DNA from: a virus
Length of the DNA stretch: 32,673 bases
IMG/VR virus record: IMGVR_UViG_3300005529_001103
Location: 1-32,673 of that record
Reading direction: 5' to 3' (one strand)
Below the pieces are notes generated by a model, which worked only from the letters and a program-made list of their open reading frames with translations, made no database searches and was not told the origin of the DNA. Shown piece by piece: positions 1 through 6,364 of the stretch (positions are counted from its first letter, which is position 1; every line of letters starts with the position of its first letter). Made by a program: the position numbers and the translations under genes.

Positions 1-42
1 GGCGGCGGCGAGGGCGGCGGCGGAGGCGGCGAGGGCGGCGAA
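1..42. repeat. GGC-rich triplet tract
   Basis: GGC units are interrupted by GAG, GGA and GAA. The tract probably encodes the Ala/Arg/Glu run of the partial gene that ends at 100. It is the only simple-sequence tract of this kind in the window. Confidence 0.6.
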
Positions 43-100
43 AACTTGGCAGATTTATGCGCCGGCAGAATTGCTCCGCCAGCTTATCGAGGTTGCCTAG
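2..100 (+). CDS. C-terminus of an Ala-rich protein (cut by window edge)
   Basis: Frame 2 is open from the left edge to a TAG at 98-100. It reads as an Ala/Arg/Glu-rich run followed by an amphipathic tail ending AELLRQLIEVA. Phage genomes often carry early-region proteins with AAxA-type repeats and a short helical end, and this fits that pattern, but only 32 residues are visible. The function is not recognised. Its TAG overlaps the stop codon of the convergent zinc-ribbon gene in the palindrome CTAG. Confidence 0.45.
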   Translation, partial: AAARAAAEAARAAKTWQIYAPAELLRQLIEVA

Positions 101-288
101 TCGGTTTTGAAACCAACACTCAGATTTTTGCGGGCGGCGTCATAAATAATCGCCGCCCTGCATTTCGGACACTGGATATGAGCGCCATCGAGCCACAGTT
201 TTTCTGAGGGTTTAATCGGATATCCGCATTCAGAACAAAGGAAATCAAAATTGTATTTTTGGCCCGGCTTGAACTCTTTTCTTGGCAT
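97..288 (-). CDS. small zinc-ribbon protein
   Basis: A 63-residue protein when started at the ATG at 288 (MPRKEF...). An upstream in-frame ATG at 351 would add 21 residues of less protein-like sequence, and no clear ribosome binding site supports either start. It has a C-x2-C pair (LCSECG) and a second C-x2-C pair (IQCPKC) about 20 residues later, which is a classic zinc ribbon for binding nucleic acid or protein. The exact role is unknown. It is transcribed away from the integrase and converges on the Ala-rich gene, whose stop it overlaps. The position beside the integrase suggests an accessory or early phage gene. Confidence 0.6.
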   Translation of the reverse strand: MPRKEFKPGQKYNFDFLCSECGYPIKPSEKLWLDGAHIQCPKCRAAIIYDAARKNLSVGFKTD

Positions 289-378
289 TGCAGTCGATTT
301 TAGCAATTTCGCTATTTTCTGATGCGGAAACTTGACGGCGCATGAAAACAAATAGTTTCTTGCGCGAATTTAGGTTTT

Positions 379-414
379 GGGTACGTGATTGGGTACAGGA
401 GTGAAAAAGTACCC
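379..414. repeat. GGGTAC direct and inverted repeats upstream of integrase
   Basis: GGGTAC occurs at 379-384 and 391-396, and its inverse GTACCC at 409-414. The two direct copies are 12 bases apart, about one helical turn. Short direct and inverted copies beside an integrase gene are typical of integrase arm sites or a regulator's operator. The function is inferred from position only. Confidence 0.35.
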
Positions 415-492
415 ATGAATTTGACACAGACGATTTGCATTGTGCTCGTGGTCTGCGGAATGTGGGCTCTAAGACGCGATTTCGGGCGATGA
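415..492 (+). CDS. possible 25-residue membrane peptide
   Basis: An ATG at 415 opens a 25-codon frame ending in TGA at 490-492. It encodes MNLTQTICIVLVVCGMW followed by a short basic tail: one hydrophobic segment with positive charges at its end, as in a single-pass membrane peptide. An AGGAG lies about 13 bases upstream, a long spacing. It ends 22 bases before the integrase start. It may be a chance frame in a leader. Confidence 0.25.
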   Translation: MNLTQTICIVLVVCGMWALRRDFGR

Positions 493-514
493 TGGCTGCT
501 ACCGGAGATTCTGA

Positions 515-1723
515 TTGCCATTAACTGACAGCAAAATCAAAGCGTTGGAGAGGCCAACTAAACGCCGCATGATCTGCGATGGAGCGGGCCTGTGGCTCGA
601 ACATCACCCATCGGGAGTGCTGAGCTGGCGGTTGCGCTATACGCTCCGCGGCTGGCCTGGGAAGGTGAACCTGGGCCGGTATCCATCCGTGAGCTTAGCG
701 GATGCCAGGCGCCGCAGTGCGGCTATTATGGCTGGCATTCGCGAGGGCCGATCGCCAGCCGAACAGCAACGATTAGCCAAACAAGCAGCGGTTCACTGGG
801 CCTCATTTAAAGCTTTTGGTGATGGTTATTTGCGATATCTCGAACTCAATCGTATCCGCAAAGACATAAAACCAATACGCCGGTATCTTGAGCGCGATAT
901 TTACCCTGTGATTGGAAGCAAGCAGATTGAAAAAATCGAAGCCGATGAGTTGCGCGAGATGATTTTTGCGCGGCGCGATGAAGGCAAGCCGCAAGCGGCG
1001 CTCGCGATACGCAATTTATTGAAAAGATTATTTGATTATGCGCTTGTATGCGGCGTTGTGAAGTCTAACCCGCTACTTGCGATTCCTCCGAAGTTTATTG
1101 CCAAAACCAGCAGCCGAAACCGGTCTCTTGACCCGGTTGAGATCCGCATCTTTCTGCGCGCGCTCGATGTTTCGACAAAGCTCAAATCAAAATACAAAGC
1201 CGCCTTGCTGTTGATTTTGTTGACTTTGACACGCAAAGGCGAGCTGTTATTGGCGCAATGGAAGCATATTGATTTTGGGCGTGGCGAGTGGCAGATCCCA
1301 CAAGAAAACAGCAAGACTGATGCATCTCAGATCGTCTATTTGAGTCGGCAGGCGATTGAGATTCTGCGTGAACGCTGGAAGCCATACCACAGCCGATCAC
1401 TTGGTAAATTGCCAAACCAGTACGTGTTTCATGCCCACAAATCGCCCACACAACCCATGAGTGCAAGCGCTCTCAATCGTGCGCTGTTAAATCTGAGAAC
1501 AGAGCTTAAACACTTCACTGTTCATGATTTACGAAGGACAGCAGCCACTAATCTTAGCGAGCAAGAGCATGCGGCGGATGTGATCGAGAAAGCTTTGAAT
1601 CACAAAATCAAAGGCGTGCGCGGCGTTTACAACCGTGCTCAGTACGCTACCCAGCGTCGGGCGATGCTCCAAGACTGGGCTGATTGGCTCGATTCTTTGC
1701 GCGCTTCGAGCGGAGCGCGGTAA
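515..1723 (+). CDS. int: P4-type tyrosine recombinase / phage integrase
   Basis: 402 residues. It catalyses site-specific recombination between attP and the host attB. The N-terminal DUF4102-type arm-binding domain spans about residues 1-90 (DGAGLWL, LGRYPSVSLADAR). The core-binding helical domain is about 95-195 and the catalytic domain about 200-395. The catalytic residues are visible: R240 (TRKGEL), K267, H337 and R340 (HDLRR), H363, and the nucleophile Y372 in GVYNRAQY, which is typical of P4-like integrases. The start is TTG at 515: an in-frame TGA lies immediately before it, and GGAG sits 8 bases upstream. The length is normal for the family and no defect is seen. No tRNA or attachment core is visible nearby, although many members target tRNA genes. 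Confidence 0.95.
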   Translation: MPLTDSKIKALERPTKRRMICDGAGLWLEHHPSGVLSWRLRYTLRGWPGKVNLGRYPSVSLADARRRSAAIMAGIREGRSPAEQQRLAKQAAVHWASFKAFGDGYLRYLELNRIRKDIKPIRRYLERDIYPVIGSKQIEKIEADELREMIFARRDEGKPQAALAIRNLLKRLFDYALVCGVVKSNPLLAIPPKFIAKTSSRNRSLDPVEIRIFLRALDVSTKLKSKYKAALLLILLTLTRKGELLLAQWKHIDFGRGEWQIPQENSKTDASQIVYLSRQAIEILRERWKPYHSRSLGKLPNQYVFHAHKSPTQPMSASALNRALLNLRTELKHFTVHDLRRTAATNLSEQEHAADVIEKALNHKIKGVRGVYNRAQYATQRRAMLQDWADWLDSLRASSGAR

Positions 1724-1737
1724 CTGTGAAGTTGTAA

Positions 1738-1807
1738 GGCCGCTGCGGGCTGGGCTCAGGTTTGAGTATTTGAGCTGATAGCAAACTCCCCAGATGGGCC
1801 AGCGGCC
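1738..1807. other. nested inverted repeat after the integrase gene
   Basis: GGCCGCTG (1738-1745) is exactly complementary to CAGCGGCC (1800-1807). Inside it, CTGGG (1750-1754) can pair with CCCAG (1789-1793), and GCTCA (1754-1758) with TGAGC (1771-1775), though these last two share a base. No T-run follows, so it is not a simple terminator. It lies in the 264-base gap (1724-1987) that holds no convincing gene. It could be part of attP, an RNA structure or a protein-binding site. Confidence 0.35.
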
Positions 1808-1870
1808 AACCCTTTAAACAGAGGCTAAGTGTATGAAGTAACAAGCGTTACATCGCAAGCAAAATGACGG

Positions 1871-1935
1871 GCCTCAGTCGCGATCGCTCGCGCGGGTCCT
1901 TCCGCCATCGGTCTCCGCACGGGTGACGCGCCATC
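1871..1935. other. candidate cos (packaging) region
   Basis: The segment is G/C-rich with local symmetry: the palindrome GCGATCGC at 1880-1887, then CTCGCGCGGGTCCTTCC and CACGGGTGACGCG. It lies immediately upstream of the Nu1-like small terminase, which is where lambda-type phages place cosN/cosB. The CTCGCG-GGT stretch recalls lambda's cosN. The terminase type (gpA) predicts cos-type packaging. The exact nick sites cannot be read from sequence alone. Confidence 0.35.
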
Positions 1936-1987
1936 GCGCTTGTGCCCTAGCGCCAGATTTTTTAACTGTTAGTTCCGGTTCCGGCCT

Positions 1988-2554
1988 ATGCCGAAAAACG
2001 AAACGCGAAAAAACTTCGCCGCAATGAGCGTTACCGATGTGGCGGAACTGCTTGGCGTGTCGGATCGTGGCGTTCGTAAGTGGATAAAGGAAAAGGGTTT
2101 ACCAGCCAAGAGCGATCCGCGCGGTTTTGTGCTCGACTGGTACGCAACTCTGCGATGGTTTGTAGCCTATCAGATCGAGGAAAACGCCGGAACGGGCGGA
2201 ACGAAACGAGGTAAAAACAGCCCTGAAGATGAGCTTGAAACCTATGACAAAGCCCTTGCTAGAAAGACACGCGCCGAGGCTGATTTAAAAGAGTTACAGC
2301 TTGCCCGAGAGCGCGGGCAAGTAGCCGCAATCGCCGACGTGCAGAGGGTGCTCACAGCTTCCAATAAGTCTATTCAGACCTTGCTTTTGGCTATGCCTGC
2401 TGCACTTGCTACTCAGCTTATCGGCCTCGCTGACCGAGGCCGGATCTATTCCATCATCGAGCGCGCTGTGCGCGGCACGCTTTCCAATATGGCGAACATT
2501 GACGCTATTCTTGAGGCCCGCGCAATGAGCCTGGGCGCCGAAGAGGAAGAATGA
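1988..2554 (+). CDS. terminase small subunit, Nu1-like
   Basis: 188 residues, close to lambda Nu1 (181). Nu1 binds cos and brings the large subunit to the DNA during packaging. Residues about 13-36 (SVTDVAELLGVSDRGVRKWIKEK) form a winged helix-turn-helix. Residues about 75-110 are a charged helix. The C-terminal part (SNKSIQTLLLAMPAALATQL, then ADRG) matches the helical end seen in Nu1-type proteins. The start at 1988 has no strong ribosome binding site, and an alternative ATG lies at 2024. It overlaps the following methyltransferase by ATGA, so the two are probably translated together. The candidate cos site lies just upstream. Confidence 0.85.
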   Translation: MPKNETRKNFAAMSVTDVAELLGVSDRGVRKWIKEKGLPAKSDPRGFVLDWYATLRWFVAYQIEENAGTGGTKRGKNSPEDELETYDKALARKTRAEADLKELQLARERGQVAAIADVQRVLTASNKSIQTLLLAMPAALATQLIGLADRGRIYSIIERAVRGTLSNMANIDAILEARAMSLGAEEEE

Positions 2555-3234
2555 AGCCCTATTACGAACGCGGCGGCATCGCGATCTACCACGGCGATTG
2601 CCGGGAAATCCTGCCAGATCTGCAACCTATCGGTGCCGTTGTGACTGACCCGCCTTATGGAATAGGCGCCGCGCGCAAGAATTTTGGCGGTAAAGGCGTC
2701 CGTAAACATCGGAGCGGGATCTGTGCCGGAAAACCAATCTCACCGCGGTGGACCGATTACGGCGATTCTTGCTGGGATGATGAACCGTGTCCACCAGAGC
2801 TGATTCGTGTCCTGATTGGTCTAGCTCCGAAAGTGATTCTGTGGGGGGGCAATTATTTTCAAGTCCCGCCGGCCAAGGGGTGGCTTGTGTGGGATAAGCT
2901 ACGCGGCGATACAGACTTTGCGGATTGCGAACTAGCCTGGACTAATCTCAATTTCTCGGTTCGGCGCCTGCGGCATCGCTGGAATGGTTTTCTGCAGGAA
3001 CCAGGCAAATATGAAAAGAGATACCACCCTACCCAGAAACCCCTACAGGTGATGCGGTGGTGTATCGGCTTGCTTGGCGACGGAATTCAATCAATCTTCG
3101 ATCCCTTTATGGGCAGTGGGACCACGCTGGTAGCAGCCAAAGAGCGCGGTATCCGTGCAATCGGCGTGGAATTAGATGAGCGGTATTGCGAAATTGCGGC
3201 GGCTCGGTTAGCGCAAGAAGTATTGCTCGTATGA
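2551..3234 (+). CDS. DNA methyltransferase, beta class (DPPY), probable N6-adenine
   Basis: 227 residues. It transfers a methyl group from S-adenosylmethionine to a DNA base. The catalytic motif DPPY is at 33-36. The conserved HPTQKP is at 159-164 and the SAM-binding FDPFMGSGTT at 183-192. Motif IV before motif I is the beta-class order. DPPY favours N6-adenine, but N4-cytosine cannot be excluded. It overlaps the small terminase by ATGA and the next methyltransferase by ATGA. No restriction enzyme is nearby, so it is an orphan methylase, probably protecting phage DNA or marking it for packaging or regulation. Confidence 0.9.
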   Translation: MKPYYERGGIAIYHGDCREILPDLQPIGAVVTDPPYGIGAARKNFGGKGVRKHRSGICAGKPISPRWTDYGDSCWDDEPCPPELIRVLIGLAPKVILWGGNYFQVPPAKGWLVWDKLRGDTDFADCELAWTNLNFSVRRLRHRWNGFLQEPGKYEKRYHPTQKPLQVMRWCIGLLGDGIQSIFDPFMGSGTTLVAAKERGIRAIGVELDERYCEIAAARLAQEVLLV

Positions 3235-3635
3235 AAGGCACCACCCCAATTTTCAGCTCACAAACCGTAGACTGGCCTACGCCACGGGATGTGTACGCAA
3301 AACTTGATGAGGAGTTTCATTTCGATCTCGATCCGTGCCCGTTGGGGGGGGCGCTCTGGATGCAGGGCGATATCCCTCTATTGTGTGCGTGGGAGGGTCG
3401 GCGCGTATTCTGCAACCCGCCTTACGGCCCGAAGATCGCCGATTTCCTGAGACGTGCCCGCGAACCACAGCTCGCCGTATTTCTAATTCCAGCACGCACG
3501 GATACGCGCTGGTTTCACGAGCTTGTCTTACCTTATGCCAGCGAGATTCGCTTTGTGCGCGGTCGGTTGAAGTTTGGCGATGCCAAGAATTCTGCCCCAT
3601 TCCCTTCGATGATTGTGGTGTATCGCAATGAGTAG
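3231..3635 (+). CDS. phage Dam-family DNA N6-adenine methyltransferase
   Basis: 134 residues from the ATG at 3231, which overlaps the previous stop (ATGA). It has the layout of the phage DNA N-6-adenine-methyltransferase family: an N-terminal WPTPRDVYAKLDEEF, then FDLDPCP, the catalytic NPPY in FCNPPYGPK, LIPARTDTRWFH, and the ending GRLKFG with APFPS. It is somewhat shorter than many members, yet all core motifs are present. It ends 8 bases inside the large terminase gene. It is the second methyltransferase between the two terminase subunits. The target sequence is unknown. Confidence 0.88.
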   Translation: MKGTTPIFSSQTVDWPTPRDVYAKLDEEFHFDLDPCPLGGALWMQGDIPLLCAWEGRRVFCNPPYGPKIADFLRRAREPQLAVFLIPARTDTRWFHELVLPYASEIRFVRGRLKFGDAKNSAPFPSMIVVYRNE

Positions 3636-5673
3636 TACACAGCGCGTATACGAAACATCGCCCGAAGGGTTCGCAGCGCTGGGTGGCGCCTTCCGTGCCG
3701 GGCATAAGATGTTTAGGCCACCAGAGGCGCTCACGCTTTCGGAGTGGTCAGATCGCTTCGCTTTCATCCCCAAAGAATCCGGCGCCTATCCCGGCAAGTT
3801 CCAAACCAGCTTTGCCGAATATCAGCGCGGCGCGCAGGATGCTATCACTGATCCTGATATCGAAACGGTCGTATTTATGTGGGCTGCGCAGACAGGAAAG
3901 TCGCAGATTCAGCTCAATGCGATCGGTTTCTATTCCCATTGGGACCCGTCGCCGATTCTGACTATTCAGGCCAGCGAACGCGAAGCTGAAAAATTTTCGA
4001 AAAACCGTATCGCGAAGATGATCCGGGATACACCGGTTTTGAAAAAACTCTTTCCGTCGCCACGTTCGCGCGACTCCGGTAACACACTCCTCAACAAAGA
4101 ATTCCCTGGCGGCGTGCTTGTCATAGCTGGTGCCAATGCGCCAGCCGGCCTCGCTTCGATGCCTATTCGGGTGCTTATCCCCGATGAGGTTGACCGATAC
4201 GACGAATCAGCCGGCACCGAAGGCGATCCGATCGATCTTGCCGATAAACGCACAACTACATTTTGGAATCGCCGAAAGATCCTGGCGTCTACGCCAGGCA
4301 TAAAGCACTTATCGCGCATCGAGGCCGGAATGGAGTCGAGCGATTGGCGCCGCTATGCTGTGCCGTGTCCACATTGCGGCGAAATGCAATTTCTCGAATG
4401 GTCGCGGCTGAAATGGGAAACCGAAGACGTTAACCAGAACTCAAAACCACGCGTCACCTCGTGGTGGTATGTGTGCGTCAACGGCTGCGTCATCGAAGAA
4501 AAAGACAAGCACGAGATGATAAGGCAAGGGCAATGGCGCGCTACAAAGCGTAGTCATGACGGCAGGACTGCCGGATTTCATCTCAATGCGCTTTATTCCC
4601 CCGTGCTCGATTGGTCCAAGCTCATCTACGAATGGATCGAGGCGCAGGGCTCGCTTGAGCGCATGAAGGTGTTTATTAACACGCGCCTAGCTGAAACATG
4701 GGAAATTCGTGGGACGGGTGCCGATCTGCATGAGTTGGAATCGCGCGGCCGATTCTCGCGTGAACTGTTGCCTGCGGGTGTGCTTTTTCTCACCGCCGGC
4801 GGTGACGTGCAGGATGATCGGCTTGAGATATCGGTTATCGGCTGGGGTATGAATGATGAGCGTTGGGTGATTGACCACCAAGTTTTTCCCGGCGACCCTT
4901 CGCTACCTGATTCCGATGAGGCGAGCCCATGGGCCAGGGTGCGCGAATACTTGCTTGAGCCGTGGGAGCAGGTTGGTGCCGGCGAAGGTGCGCGTATCTC
5001 GATGCAAGTCGAATGCGCGCTATTTGACTCGGGCGGCCACAATACCGAGCGCGTGTATGAGTTCACGCGCAAGCATCATCTGCGTCGCTGGTACGCCATC
5101 GTAGGCCGCGCCGGCATCGGCAAGCCGCTTGCCAGCTCGGGATCGCAGGTGGGGCCATTTAAAACAATGTTGTTCACGGTCGGTGTGGATACGGCGAAGG
5201 AAGATATTTTCACTTCATTTCGCGTGAAAGAGCCGGGCGCCGGTTATTGCCATTTCAGCGCCGATCTGCCGGCAGAATATTTTCGCCAGGTCACGGCAGA
5301 AAAACTTGTGAAGACGAAAAAAGATTTCATCACCACGATGCAGTGGGTGAAGACACAGGAGCGCAACGAAGCGCTCGATTGTTTCGTCTACGCGCGGGCC
5401 GCCGTGGCTGTGCTACGGCCGCACTATCGCAAGATTCGCCGCAATCTCGATCGGCAGATAGAGACTCTTCGGCGGCAACGCGAAGCAGCCGGCAAACCTA
5501 CACCGGCTCCTATTGAGGAAATTATTGCGCCAGCAGTGCCTTTGCCGGCGTCGGAGCCCGCACCACAAGAGGAGGCCACCACCGAGCCAGAGAAAAAACA
5601 ACCTCTACCAAAGCGTAAAAGAAAGCGCGTTAGCGTTGCTGATCAACTTCGCAATCGCCTTGTTTTGCGCTGA
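3628..5673 (+). CDS. terminase large subunit, lambda gpA family
   Basis: 681 residues from the ATG at 3628, which overlaps the methyltransferase by 8 bases. It is the ATP-driven packaging motor and the nuclease that cuts concatemers at cos. A Walker A-like AAQTGKS is at 86-92 and Walker B PDEVDRY at 185-191. A zinc-finger-like region has CPHC at 247-250, but its second half reads CVNGC (283-287) instead of a regular C-x2-C. The nuclease domain starts near GGDVQDDRLE (391-400). The C-terminus is Pro/Glu-rich and then strongly basic (KRKRKR). The length is near lambda gpA (641). Confidence 0.93.
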   Translation: MSSTQRVYETSPEGFAALGGAFRAGHKMFRPPEALTLSEWSDRFAFIPKESGAYPGKFQTSFAEYQRGAQDAITDPDIETVVFMWAAQTGKSQIQLNAIGFYSHWDPSPILTIQASEREAEKFSKNRIAKMIRDTPVLKKLFPSPRSRDSGNTLLNKEFPGGVLVIAGANAPAGLASMPIRVLIPDEVDRYDESAGTEGDPIDLADKRTTTFWNRRKILASTPGIKHLSRIEAGMESSDWRRYAVPCPHCGEMQFLEWSRLKWETEDVNQNSKPRVTSWWYVCVNGCVIEEKDKHEMIRQGQWRATKRSHDGRTAGFHLNALYSPVLDWSKLIYEWIEAQGSLERMKVFINTRLAETWEIRGTGADLHELESRGRFSRELLPAGVLFLTAGGDVQDDRLEISVIGWGMNDERWVIDHQVFPGDPSLPDSDEASPWARVREYLLEPWEQVGAGEGARISMQVECALFDSGGHNTERVYEFTRKHHLRRWYAIVGRAGIGKPLASSGSQVGPFKTMLFTVGVDTAKEDIFTSFRVKEPGAGYCHFSADLPAEYFRQVTAEKLVKTKKDFITTMQWVKTQERNEALDCFVYARAAVAVLRPHYRKIRRNLDRQIETLRRQREAAGKPTPAPIEEIIAPAVPLPASEPAPQEEATTEPEKKQPLPKRKRKRVSVADQLRNRLVLR

Positions 5674-5706
5674 TATGGCTTAATTGGCGCTAAATTCGCA
5701 TTCAGA

Positions 5707-5725
5707 CCCATGCTCAAAACATGGG
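5707..5725 (+). promoter_or_regulatory. hairpin covering the start codon of the gpW-like gene
   Basis: CCCATG (5707-5712) pairs with CATGGG (5720-5725) around the loop CTCAAAA. The right arm contains the ATG (5721-5723) of the gpW-like gene, which lacks a recognisable ribosome binding site. The core CCATGCTCAAAACATGG (5708-5724) recurs with two changes at 29004-29020 over the lysozyme start. A role in translation control is inferred. Confidence 0.45.
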
Positions 5726-6356
5726 GAACCTTGCCAATCCAGATACACCAGTTCCGGCGCTTGCCGATGCTGCGGTGCCGTATGTTCCACCGGAACTCAG
5801 GCAAGGCGATTCGTGGAATTGGACGTGCTCGTTTATCGACTATTCGAGCGGCCTTTACACGTTGACCTATATCTTCAATTCACCGAACTATCGGTTCACC
5901 CTCCTCGGCACCGGATCGAATCCGCCAATTACCGCAGACGATGATGGGCAATCGTTCGATATCCAGGCTACCTCTGCGCAGACACAGCAGTGCCAGCCGG
6001 ATACCTATCAGATCGTGGCTGTGCTCGCTGGTATCGCGGGCACAAAGGCTGATGGCCAGCAGATAACGATACCTCTACAGAACGTCAAAATTGAGCCGAA
6101 TCTCGCTACAGCCGCAGGGCCGGTAGATACGAGGAGCTTTGTCAAAAAGACGCTCGACATGATCGAGCAAGCGATTCTCGGCAACACGTCGCCAGATGTG
6201 CAGGAGTACATGATCAATGGCCGGCAATTGAGACGCATTGACCCCAAAGAAATGTTGCAACTTCGCCAGCAATACAAAGGGCTTTATCGTGCCGAGTTGC
6301 GCGCGAAGGGTGAATACGCGCCGCGGCGCACAATCGGATTTCGTTTTAGCCGTTAG
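5721..6356 (+). CDS. head-tail joining protein, gpW-like C-terminus with extra N-terminal domain
   Basis: 211 residues. The C-terminal ~65 residues (about 147-211) look like lambda gpW: helix, INGRQLRRID, then LRQQYKGLYRAEL and a basic end. gpW plugs the filled head before tail attachment and is usually under 80 residues. The N-terminal ~130 residues form a beta-rich domain (GDSWNWTCSF, YTLTYIF, DTYQIVAVLAG) resembling the Ig-like fold of baseplate BppU-type proteins. The position between large terminase and portal is the lambda W position. The start ATG is inside a hairpin and has no clear ribosome binding site. The N-terminal domain could decorate the connector; this is inference. Confidence 0.75.
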   Translation: MGNLANPDTPVPALADAAVPYVPPELRQGDSWNWTCSFIDYSSGLYTLTYIFNSPNYRFTLLGTGSNPPITADDDGQSFDIQATSAQTQQCQPDTYQIVAVLAGIAGTKADGQQITIPLQNVKIEPNLATAAGPVDTRSFVKKTLDMIEQAILGNTSPDVQEYMINGRQLRRIDPKEMLQLRQQYKGLYRAELRAKGEYAPRRTIGFRFSR

Positions 6357-6364
6357 TTCTAAGG

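Noticed and set aside
421-449. Perfect TTGACA (-35-like) upstream of the integrase
   Set aside because: No acceptable -10 hexamer lies 15-19 bases downstream (the bases there are TGTGCTCGT), so it was not called a promoter.
1738-1810. tRNA-like appearance of the GGCCGCTG...CAGCGGCC structure (length about 70, possible acceptor-like stem)
   Set aside because: No GTTCGA-type T-loop, no anticodon arm of the right size and no CCA-compatible end; it does not fold as a cloverleaf.
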